Assembly: GCF_905147045.1 (NCBI RefSeq)
Contig: NC_065916.1
Span: forward strand, 5,682,468-5,746,467
Source of the DNA: Nymphalis io
Lineage: Eukaryota > Arthropoda > Insecta > Lepidoptera > Nymphalidae
Length of the DNA: 64,000 nucleotides
Direction: 5' to 3'
Below the pieces are notes generated by a model. That model made no database searches and was not told the origin of the DNA. It saw only the letters and a list, made by a program, of their open reading frames with translations. The stretch's first letter is position 1; every line of letters starts with the position of its first letter. This document shows, piece by piece, positions 1 to 11,600 of this stretch. Made by a program: the position numbers and the translations under genes.

Positions 1-1595
1 CGCTTGAAAGATTCTCATAAAATTCATAATAGATTCGTAACTATAAAAAAATATTTTTATTAAAGTATAGCAAAAATTTTGTGTTATTTGTACATTTATA
101 TATGTAATCTGTGCGTCCTTGTAAGTCGAAATTAAGTTCTCAAACGAGCGTTTGTAAAGAGTTTCTGAACGATAATATGGAAAAGATTAATATGATTTTT
201 ATTATATGCGATTGTTATGTTCAACGGAATCAAATATTTATAATAGTTTATATTTAAACATTTTACAAATCTTGCTGTTTAATATTACTGAACTAGTAAT
301 ACTGTAGCAAGTCACAAGCAAAAATCATTACTACCAGACAAGTACCAATGTTATATATATTTTATATATAATTTTTTTAAAGTATTTATTATTCAAATAT
401 TTTGACTCGCAAATCATCAACACGAGTTTGCCAAAGCTACCGCTGGTACTGCGCGTCTCAGTACCAAAAGGTTGTATCCCAATCTGATCGCGCGGATTAT
501 GTAACTATTAATCGTCCAATGGTTGAATATATATATTATGAATTATCTTTGAAAAACATGTTCAAAGGTAATTCATCATATATATATGATGCGATTTTAA
601 ACACGATAAGACATGCTTGTATTGTTAATGAGCAAGATGAGTGTCACTTCAATAAAATAAAATAAATTAATTAAAATTATCATTTAATTCCTCAATTACA
701 TTTTAATTAATAGCAAATTAATAGAAAAGTATGGGAATCAAATACATGATCAAAAATAAAAAATTAACTTACACTAGGAATTATTATTCATTCCATTGAG
801 TACATTAAAAATAATACTGGAATTAAAACTAAGTACACAAAATTATTCCTAATCACACATTTGGCTAATGTGTCAAAAGTTTCACAAATTATCAATAATC
901 ATTTATCAAAATACTTAATATTAAAAAAAATTGTTATGGAATAATGCATAATTCATCGAACTCGGTAAATGGATTAAAAAAACATAATTATAAAAAAGTA
1001 AAATGTCAAAATGCAATTCAAAAGCGCGTAATGCGCTTTTTGTCATTTATAAAATATATTCCGAAATAATGGAATTTTACACAATTACTACTAAACTAAA
1101 GACGTCATGACAAACGTACTTTTTTACTTTGAATTCTACTACAAATTGCTTATGAAAATAACATAGGTGGTTAGTCAAGTCACACACTTTTAAGACATTT
1201 TGTTCATCAGAATTCGCTCTCTTCCATTAACGAGTAAATATTACTAAAAATACGACAAAAAGTTACTACAAAAAAATATTTCAATTGAAATATCGTATCA
1301 TCTTATTCTATCTTATCTTCTATAGAGAAAAATGAACTTAAACTAGAAAAAAAAATGTCAAAATGACGTAAAAAATGGCTCGAATTCGGCTCGTCACTTT
1401 TGTCAAGAACTATTAATAATTAAAAAGGTATATTAAAAGGATAGTTCTTGTGAGTCTCTCCCATTCTGAAAAAAAAAAACAATATTTTTACATTAAAAAA
1501 TACTTAATATATTTATTTTAAGCAATATATATGACTATTTCAGTTATATATTATTATATTATATTGATTACCGAAAGTAGCTTGTAATATACAAG
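1..1595. other. AT-rich DNA without recognised genes
   Basis: Apart from the uncertain frame at 402-665, I see no coding signature, SINE or LINE. A small palindrome (aaaagcgcgtaatgcgctttt) lies near 1020-1041. Confidence 0.5.
402..665 (+). CDS. Unidentified open frame, possible terminal exon
   Basis: An 87-codon frame read from a TTG at 402, so not an obvious start, ending in TAA. The first half is GC-richer than its surroundings (TRKSSTRVCQSYRWYCASQY...), and a run of overlapping AATAAA hexamers follows the stop immediately. That would suit a terminal exon of a plus-strand gene lying before the window. I recognise no domain. It may equally be a repeat remnant. Confidence 0.2.
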   Translation: MTRKSSTRVCQSYRWYCASQYQKVVSQSDRADYVTINRPMVEYIYYELSLKNMFKGNSSYIYDAILNTIRHACIVNEQDECHFNKIK

Positions 1596-1768
1596 CCCAA
1601 GAGATTTGGCCTTTTAGAGATTCTATCCTTGGCATCTCATTGACAACCATTGAGATATAAAAAACGTTATAAAGAAGTTTTTTTTATATTAATGTTGACA
1701 ACACATTGAATTATTTCATAGCAAAAACAGTCCTTACTAATAAAGGAGAATGGCCAAAAATGTAAGGA
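1596..1768. repeat. 173-bp tandem duplication, copy 1
   Basis: It starts cccaagagatttggcc, ends ccaaaaatgtaaggac and matches 1769-1935 essentially perfectly. Its last about 24 bases have an inverted partner at 2224-2248. Confidence 0.92.
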
Positions 1769-1935
1769 CCCAAGAGATTTGGCCTTTTAGAGATTCTATC
1801 CTTGGCATCTCATTGACAACCATTGAGATATAAAAAACGTTATAAAGAAGTTTTTTTTATATTAATGTTGACAACACATTGAATTATTTCATAGCAAAAA
1901 CAGTCCTTACTAATAAAGGAGAATGGCCAAAAATG
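1769..1935. repeat. 173-bp tandem duplication, copy 2
   Basis: Same as copy 1 up to ccaaaaatg, then diverges. Together with 2224-2248 it may be the remains of a short inverted-repeat transposon. Confidence 0.92.
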
Positions 1936-2223
1936 GTTCTAATATCCATCACTAACGAGTGTTGACTTATAATCCATTAAAGAAAGAGTTACTTTAACTA
2001 CGAGACAAAAAAAAGCTATAAGTAAAAAGTTATGATTATATTAAAAAAAATAGCTTAACTTTTTTAAATTATATTAACGATATTTTTCTCATAAAAAGGC
2101 GAAAAACATGAGTTCATTCAGTTATAACTCAGTTTTTACTGACTGCATACTTTTTGTTGCGGTCTGGTTATAATGACTCACTAGTTAGACAATTTATTAC
2201 ATAAGTCTCTTTATTTGGACCAG

Positions 2224-2248
2224 GGTCCTTACATTTTTGGTCATTCTC
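2224..2248. repeat. Inverted partner of the 1746-1770 motif
   Basis: ggtccttacatttttggtca is the reverse complement of the junction at 1746-1770 with one mismatch. A further diverged copy is at about 14738-14764. This suggests a terminal inverted repeat of a small DNA transposon spanning about 1746-2248. Confidence 0.55.
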
Positions 2249-2534
2249 TTTTAATTTTAAATTAAAGAATAGGAAAACGGCAACTGTTCCGATTCGATTG
2301 CGACAATTTGTTAGTAGAATCGTAATATTTTTATATCAGTTTTAAATTAGGACCATTAATCCGATTCGAAGGACTATAATCTATGTTCTTTAAATAAACC
2401 ATTAATTCCTTTGCTGATCGTTAAATGAATATTAATGAGTATAGACGGATAAAAACGTTTTAAATACAAAATCATTTTTAATTTTTACGCTTAATAATCT
2501 CCATCGATTGGTATTGGTATAACTTATGATAAAC

Positions 2535-2694
2535 TCACCCCACAAATGTGAATGTACGCTTGTTCCTGTTGAGGGCGTTAAGCGCCGTAATATTGGACTC
2601 ATCCAGTTTCAAGTTCAGCGCTTGTAAATTATCCCACAAGTGAGTAGCGCTAGTTGATTTAACGACTACATTGCGGCCCGCTTGTTTTTGATAT
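2535..2694 (-). CDS. AKR exon 12: cofactor loop and stop
   Basis: Acceptor ttacag ends at 2695; the TGA stop is 2535-2537. The exon encodes AYQKQAGRNVVVKSTSATHL, aligning with AKR I-P-K-S. The Lys and Ser that hold the NADPH 2'-phosphate remain, but the Arg six residues after Lys is His. After WDNLQAL...LNRNKRTFTFVG the chain stops, leaving out the longer C-terminal tail that shapes the substrate pocket in many AKRs. No polyadenylation signal was confirmed. Confidence 0.93.
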
Positions 2695-5600
2695 CTGTAA
2701 TATATATAATTAACGATATTAATAATTTGTAATTGTAAATTCGTAATAATTCAAGCAGCGTATATTGTATATTTACGATGTCGTGTCGGTAGCACCAGGC
2801 GGAGGTTCTCATATAAATAAATGTGAAGGATGGGAAGGGGATTAGGACTCAACGGCCTTTGATCTGAAGATAGGAGGATATAGGAATATCTGGGTTTCTC
2901 GCTGGTCTGGTGACATTGGAAGTGAATAATCCTTATATTATTCGCTTGGTGGCAATGGAGGCAGAGCGCATATGGCGCAATAGCAAGATGAAAGGGAGTC
3001 ACCACCTTGCGTACTAAAACATTACTCAAATAAAACTTATCCATCACAGACTTACGCTATAAGCAGCTGGCTTGGCTTGATCCCCAATCCCGCAGACATG
3101 ACCTTAACTAAAGGATCATCTATAACTGGTGGTAAATCACTCTTCAGTTCCAATGGTATCCCCTTAGAGCCCAACACACCGAAGCAGCTTAGCTTGACAT
3201 TGCGAGTCGTACAGAATTCGTCCAAGCGTTGTTGTGTCAAGTATGGATGACTTTCGACCTGTGGATTAAATTATTAATGTTTAATTATCCATCTTTCGTG
3301 GACTTGCTATCTACACAGGAGATAGAACTAGATTTTAGTTATGAAGTTGGCAGTGTTAACCGACATCTCATCGGATTAATTGTACTCATTGTACTGTTCG
3401 TAGATTCCTATATGAATACTGCGCAGGTACTCGGGAAGCTTCACCATTCAAGTTTCTCCTGGCAGACAGGGCTTCCATTACGATCTCTGCCACATATAGG
3501 CGTTTCGATGGTGTAATTCCTAATTCCTTTGGACCATTACCTATTATTGTCTTCAGCAAATCTTATTTAGCATTACTGACCTGATTTATAACTGGCTTAA
3601 TCTTCCCCTTGTCCAAAACTTTCTCAACTTGCACAGAGTTAAAGTTGCTCACTCCCCCGCTTTTCACGAAACCCTGTTGTATCAGGTCCTCGATACCGTA
3701 CCAGGCATCGAGGTAATCGTGCTCGGAGTATTGGAGAACATTCGCGATTTTTGGTAAAGGGTTGTCACCCTCCTGTAATCAATTATTTGTTGTTAGGAAT
3801 ATGTCAAAACTATAAAAAGTAATAAAAATTGTCTATGATTTTATCTTGAAGTCTTTCAAAAGATAGCATTAACATTCCGCCTCAGGGCTGCGTGTGCAAT
3901 ACGTGAACAGTATATTGGTGCATAATATCCAGCAGTTTACTTCGATTAATTGATAATGGCAACTTTTTTCCTTTTAATACGAAACTCACCTTAAGCGACA
4001 TAGGATTGTGTATTAAGTAAAGGTCGAAGTACTCCAACCCCATTATTTCCAAGGACTGCTTGCAGGCCTTCAACACCAGGTCATGCCGATGAAACGTACT
4101 CCACAGCTTGGCCATTATGTACAACTCGTCACTGAGAAACAAACAATTACATATTATAGCAAGCATATATATATATATATATATATATAACGAGCTAGCA
4201 CCCTGAAGTGGAAGTGGGCTGGTCATGTCTCCAGACGCATTGATAGCCGATGGAGACGACACGTGTTACAGTGGAGACCATGCTTAGGCAAACGTAGTGT
4301 AGGACGCCCTGTGACAAGTTGGACCGACTATTTCAAAAAGGTGGCAGGTACGGGATGGATGCGGGCTGCCCAAGATCGGGATGGTTGGCGTTCTATAGGG
4401 GAGGCTTTCGTCCAGCAGTGGACGGCGGTAAGCTGATATATATATACATGCTTAGGCAAACGTAGTGTAGAACGCCCTGTGACAAGATGGACCGACATAT
4501 GAAAATAAATAAAATTTGGCAGGTCCGGGATGGATGCGGGCTGCCTAGATCTGGATGGTTGGCGTTCTATGGGAGAGGCTGTCATCCAGCAGTGGACGAT
4601 GGTAAGTATATATATGCTATAGTAAACATTAGATATGCCTGAGAATTTAATCGAATTAAAAATCAATCTAATTATATAAATTTTAATTTATCGAGCCATG
4701 ATGACCAATTAGTTAGAAGACGGGAATCTTAACCGCTGATGCCGAGTTCGACACCCGGACAAGCACCAATGAATTTTCATGTGCTTAATTTGAAAGTAAA
4801 TTATACGGAAACATCCCATTTGAGATATTTGAGCAGCGTGGTGGAGTAGAGTGAATTCTGAGTGTAAAATCTCAAAGATACATCTAAAAGTTACACGTAA
4901 TTTAAGCCACGCCTTTAAAACTAAGGTTTATTTTTAGGGTTTTCCCCGTATCCTCACAAAAGGAAACTATGTTGTCTGCATTGATGTGACAAAAGTTTGT
5001 ATAATACAAATGCACATAATAGTACTTTGAAAATTCTATTAGAATGAAACCACAGACAACTTACCGTCTTACAGTTCCGTCGTTTATTTTAGCCTGTATC
5101 GCCTCGCCTATTAGTTTCTCGTTTCCGTAGATGAATGCGGTGTCTATGGCGCGGTAGCCGAGATCGATCGCAGCGCCTATTATATGTTTGATCAACTTTG
5201 GTTCCAGCTGCAGATCATAGAAGATAATATTTTATATATTAATGTCCTCCAGACCGATTTCGGCCACGGCAGCCAATCTCAAGAAAGATTAGCTAAATGC
5301 GCAGGAGATATTATAGTGCACAAGTGTGTGCGCAAACAGAGTTGCACTCTCTTTTCCTTAGCTCTCATAACCCGATGGGACGGCAATTCGTCACGAACGT
5401 AAGAGTTCAGGCGCAGGAACTTCCAGACTCCGCACTGCTACTGAGAATTTTCTGCCAGAAAAACCCATAGCTTTTTATTGGCCTGACCTGGGAATTGAAC
5501 CCAGGACCTCCGGGTCTGCGGCCTTACATTAAGCCACTAGACCAACAAGTAAGTCAATATATTATATATGTTAATAAAATAAAGAGCATCTTTTTATATA

Positions 5601-8600
5601 CAGACATATAGTAATTATGTTTTTATTTAAAATAGGTAGTTAGACTAGCAAGTGAGTTATCTAATGGTAGGTGGTCACCTCCGCATAGACATGGCACTGG
5701 GAGAAATACTAATTATACTTTAGATAGTCAAACCGCCACTAATCTTGTGAACTAAGATGTAATGTCTGTTGTGCCTAAAGTTACACTGGCTCACTCATCC
5801 TTGTACTGGCTCACTCTCCGGTGTAATGATATCTAATAAGTATATAGTACCTACTCAGAAAGCTAGCTCAGCCCTACCACAAAGTAAATGTATACTTATA
5901 ATAAATAGAAAGTATTTTACTTACCAAAGCTGTGCCAACTGCAATAACAGGCATAGCTGATCCATCTCCGAGCTCGATCGAGGTCATATTGTCAAATTTT
6001 CCATATTTAATCTTAGCATTCGTGAATTCCGCAATCTTCTCTTGCAGCTTCTCATCGCTAAGGGCTTCGACGGTCGTGGTGTTAGGTTTTGGTGCTGTTC
6101 GCTGTGTAGATGCTTCATCTGTGTATATGGGTACGATTTTTTTCTGAAATCAAACGTTATTTCGGTATATTGAAGATTTGAGGGTAGTAGAGACAGTTAT
6201 CTTCAGCAAATCTTTTCTAATAAGGAGAGAAGGCCTGCCTGTCTTTCCAGTGGTGTGATATTGATACACTTTTTTTAATCAGAGTGTGGCGGCAGTTGTG
6301 AGGGGTTGAATAACCCAAGATGATGGATGAAGGATAATGATGGGTGTAGAAAAATAAATAAATGCGTTAGGCTCTCAATCAAAATTGCATGTAATGTCTT
6401 AAGCGAATGTACAGAGATCAAGGAGAGGGGGTGCGGGTACAATATTTAAATTTAACCAATCGCGGCCGATAAAAAGTATGACGTTGTGTTTGGTTAAGTT
6501 TCTCGACACGAGATGTCGCTACCCGTCCTTAATTGGATAGGAAGTATGAACATGCCCTCGGCCTTGGAAGCAGTGGCTTTCAATGGTCTTTAGTTTTTGC
6601 ATCAGTGTCGAACACATCTTGGAAAAGAGAACAAATCTTGGCGAATGCGCGCCGCACCAGGCCTGATGACGTCTGTCTATCGGCCACCCGGGATATGCCA
6701 TCTTGTCCTAAAATTGTGCGAAGGACACGTCCTAAATGCTACTTCAACGGTGGGAGGTTATTATCCTCAAAAACCATTAAGGAGTTTGGCTTGACCTCGT
6801 CTTTATTCATCGTCCAATTTGTCTGCACCCGCAGCTCGGAGATGTATTTCTTCGCCCACCGGTTTCAGACGTGTTGGCGAAGCTATCCCTCTGGTATCGC
6901 TGGGGATGACTCGTAGGAACACAGGCTGGTGCAGTCAGGGGTCAGCCAATTAAAAAATGGACTGGAGTGAGCGGGGACTAATCCTGTGGATCGGGAAAAA
7001 GAGGAGACAAAGGGTGGGAATTTAATACGGCTTCTATTTGAGCTAATACTGTGCTGTAATCTTTATAAGTAAGGTGCGCATTCCCTATTACACTTTGAAG
7101 ATGGTATTTACTCGACTTTACTGCTGCTTTCCATAGACCACCAAAATACGTATAATGAGAGGGAATAAAATGATATTTAATATTTTCCCTGGTTGCGAAT
7201 TCTACAATATCAGAACTACATGTATTTAAGAATTTTGAAAATTCATTTATAATTGCTATAAAGTTGCGACCGTTATCACAATAAATTTCATGCAGGATTA
7301 CCGCGGCGTGAAATAAATCTTTTTAATGTTAATAAATATGCTTCGCTGGAGTCAAAGTCAAAGTCAAAAATCTTTATTCAATATACATAGAAGCGTTACA
7401 CTTTCTTATTGATTGTCACAAATCTACTACAGGAGAGTTCGCTAGGTAAGTTACCCATCATAGTAGTAAGCGTTTTACCTCTAATACGTGTACAGGTAAC
7501 ACAACTGTGTACTACCTGGCGAGTTAAGTCCTACCTCCTACATGCCACCATGATTCGCGTAAATGAAAAAGTACTGCCTGTGGAGCAGCGTGGAGTAGCC
7601 GAATGTGCTCATGGCGAAATAATAAAGTAGCAAAATAATGTTTACTTATAATTATAATACGATGTTTTTTAACGTAAATAAATTCATCGGAATTAACTAA
7701 ACGACCACATAGACGCATTATTTTGTTGTCATCTAGAAATAAATTTAATTTAGACAAAAAACTTTTATTTTTAATAATAAATTTATAAGACAACGCCTTA
7801 TATTCAATCGGATAAGATTCAATTTGACAAAATCGTGCTAATGTTTTATCAGCGTAGTCTAACTCGTCTACACTAAGGCCGCCTTTACGCTTATTTAGTT
7901 TATATTATATATATGATACGCTTGCTTCAAACACCACGCGCAACTTGGTGGCGGTTCTGAGCTCGAGCACACGCCATGATGCGGCATAAATAACACGGAA
8001 TTTCATAAGAATCAGGGTGTCAAAGAAGTTTATATTCTAGTAAAGTTTGTTGTCGTTTCTCTAGTATTGTTTACGTGTATAATTATTTACGATAGGTCCG
8101 GAAATAATCCAGCCTAATTTGGTGTTCTGTATAAATGGACCACTAGACAAACGAATCTTTCCGTCTTCTAATAGATCCCAAAACCTATCTGCGCCAATTA
8201 AAATGTCGATGGTATGTTTTTATACCAGGGCAGTATTCACGCACGGCCATCTGATCCCAAACTAAGCAGAGCTTGTACTATGGAAATCAGACAACTGATA
8301 TACTACATATACTACTTTTCTATTCTATTATATTCTTTTTTATTTACTTTTGTAAATACATACTTATATAGATAATTACACCCAGACTCAGGACAAACAG
8401 ACATGTTCATGCACACAAATGTCTGTCCTGGGTGGGAATCGAACCCACAACCTTCGGCGTGGAAGGCAAGTATCTACCAACCACGTCAACCAGATCGTCG
8501 AACCGGATTTACATACGGCAGGCATATCGAAGCATGATCTTAGACAGTACATAACAATGAATGCGCGTAGTAAATGAATTATTAACGCAGGATTTTATAT

Positions 8601-11600
8601 CGATATTACAAGCTTACCTACCTACGCCTCGAACTTCGTTTGTGGACGGTGTTTTAATGGATGGCTTAATAATTTACATAATGACTTGAGAGCAATTTCA
8701 AAAAAATTTGTACCGTAGGTTTTCGCCGTGTCTCTCAACTTTGTTTAATTATTTTTTCATGATGAATGACGTCTAGTAGAATATATCGATTTAAGTGAAA
8801 AAAGATATTTTTAAAATTATATATAAATTCTCGATTTGTTGTTACTTTACCAAATATAAATTTTACAAAGATTTTAAAATATTTAAGACCATCGAATTTA
8901 CCTGTCCCCTGCCCAACTCGTGTCAGATTATCTTGGTAATTCAAATAATTTCATTTATGCGAATGGTTTAGTAAATATAATTTGAATTCTTAAAAGTCTA
9001 ATTTAAAAGTAAAAGTTATCAAAAACATTTATTTTTATTTATGTTTTATTTAAAATAAATCTAAAATAAAACCGAAAATTTGAGCTAACCGGAACATTCC
9101 GTATAGTGATCGCTATTTTTTGTAGAAAAATCTTCTAAATAAGGAACAATTCGACACGAAATGGCAGCACATATATCATTCTTCATCGCGAGAAATTAAC
9201 TTATGGCCAGCGCGGACGCAGTGTTGAAATATTCTGTGTTTCAATTTCGTTCCTTAGGTATATGACCAAGTTTTACTATTATAAATTATAATAATTGTTT
9301 TTGTTGACATGTTGCAAAATATTTGTAATATTTGATATCAAAAAGTTAATAAACTTAAGTAGGATAGGTAATTTATTAAACAATTTAAAACTACAAGAGG
9401 GTAGCATTATGTGACCTCCGTTTTGTGACTTATTCTACGGTCACATTTAACGGAACAGCAGGTCACAACAGGTCGGAATGCATCAGGTTTAGTTCATATT
9501 GCACCCGACCAAACCAAATAAATGTCTACTGTTACAAAATGTTATCAATATATATAATATGTGCATCAGAAAATATGATCAAACTTTTTAATTTCTTAAT
9601 CATTATCATTAAAATAATTTGTTTTTTGATGTGAAATAGTAGGTATTATTACACTAGTACTGATGTTCCTCATTTTCAAGCAAACATTTTAAAATATTTA
9701 AGACCATCGAATTTACCTGTCCCCTGCCCAACTCGTGTCAGATTATCTTGATAATTCAAATAATTTCATTTATGCGAATGGTTAAGTAAATAAAATTTGA
9801 ATTCTTAAAAGTCTAATTTAAAAGTAAAAGTTATCAAAAACATTTATTTTTATTTATGTTCTATTTAAAATAAATCTAAAATAAAACCGAAAATTTGAGC
9901 TAACCGGAACATTCCGTATAGTGATCGCTATTTTTTGTAGAAAAATCTTCTAAATAAGGAACAATTCGACACGAATGGCAGCACATACATCATTTTACAT
10001 CGAGAAGCTATTTTGCTTTAATTTTCAAATTAACTTATGGCCAGCGCGGACGCAGTGTTGAAATATTCTGTGTTTCAATTTCGTTCCTTAGGTATGTGAC
10101 CAAGTTTTACTATTATAAATTATAATAATTGTTTTTGTTGACATGTTGCAAAATATTTGTAATATTTGATATCAAAAAGTTAATAAACTTAAGTAGGATA
10201 GGTAATTGTTAAACAATTTAAAACTACAAGAGGGTAGCATTATGTGACCTCCGTTTTGTGACTTATTCTACGGTCACATTTAACGGAACAGCAGGTCAGA
10301 ACAGGTCGGAATGCATCAGGTTTAGTTCCTATTGCACCCAACCAAACCAAATAAATGTATCCGTAATCCGTATCCGTAACAGCCTGTGAATGTCCCACTG
10401 CTGGGCTAAAGGCCTCCTCTCCTCTTTTTGAGGAGAAGGTTTGGAGCTTATTCCACCACGCTGCTCCAATGCGGGTTGGTAGAATTCACATGTGGCAGAA
10501 CTTCAGTGAAATTAGACACATGCAGGTTTCCTCACGATGTTTTCCTTCACCGTAAAGCACGAGATGAATTATAATCACAAATTAAGCACATGAAAATTCA
10601 GTGGTGCTTGCCCGGGTTTGAACCCACGATCATCGGTTAAGATTCACGCGTTCTTACCACAGGGCCATCTCGGCTTTTTAAATGTATACTGTTACAAAAT
10701 GTTATCAATATATATATAATATGTGCATCAGAAAATATGATCAAACTTTTTAATTTCTTAATCATTATCATTAAAATAATTTGTTTTTTGATGTGAAATA
10801 GTAGGTATTATTTCACTAGTACTGATGTTCCTCATTTTCAAGCAAAAAATAATGTAAATGTTGTAAGGCCCGATGCTTTTCGAATTTATCAGGCTACAGC
10901 TACAATTCTAAAACTAAAAACATAGTCGGATACAAACTTGGAAAAGAGAATAAAAGTATAAAAAAATGACCTACTGGCATTATACGCCATAAACTTAACG
11001 TTTCGTTTCTAAGTCGGAAAGCAAAATGTATGTTACAATAGGTACACATTTAGGCAATTTTGAAGTCATGTGAATACAACCTTTTCTTTTAAGACGTCCA
11101 TTTTGTCACTGTGTGTGTCCCTTCAAAATTATGAAGTTAAATCTATGAAATCTACGAGTTCTTACGATTTAATTCCGTGCGGCCCCATCATTATGTATCC
11201 AGTAAATATATTACTTTTCGAAAAAACTACCCACATCAAGTGAAATATTATATTTACCGAGTAAAATTAAAAAATAACAAAGTTAAAAGCGAAAGAGTCA
11301 CAAAACTGAATAAAACACACTTATTTTGTGTAAATCCTTGAAGCTACGGCTATTTTCTTTTATTTATCAAGTGATAATACGGATTAATAGTTTAGTTAAA
11401 TTTAAAAAAGGCTTATTAGTTTCAATTTTTTTTTAAATTTTGCTTTTAAATATTGTCGAACAACGGAATTAATTACGCCGTCGTTTTTTTTTTGTTTTTT
11501 TTAGAGAAAATACCTCGGATTCCGCGTTCCTTCTTATTTTTCTCTATAATAAACTATATTCCCTAATACATTATGGTAAAGTTTGTAATAAAAAACAACA

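Noticed and set aside
3882..4262. A 126-codon minus frame as a single coding exon
   Set aside because: Only 3990-4131 is exon; the rest crosses a TA repeat and RTE fragment on one side and the intron after the donor on the other.
6533..6916. 127-codon plus-strand frame
   Set aside because: Antisense to the BEL DUF5641-type region.
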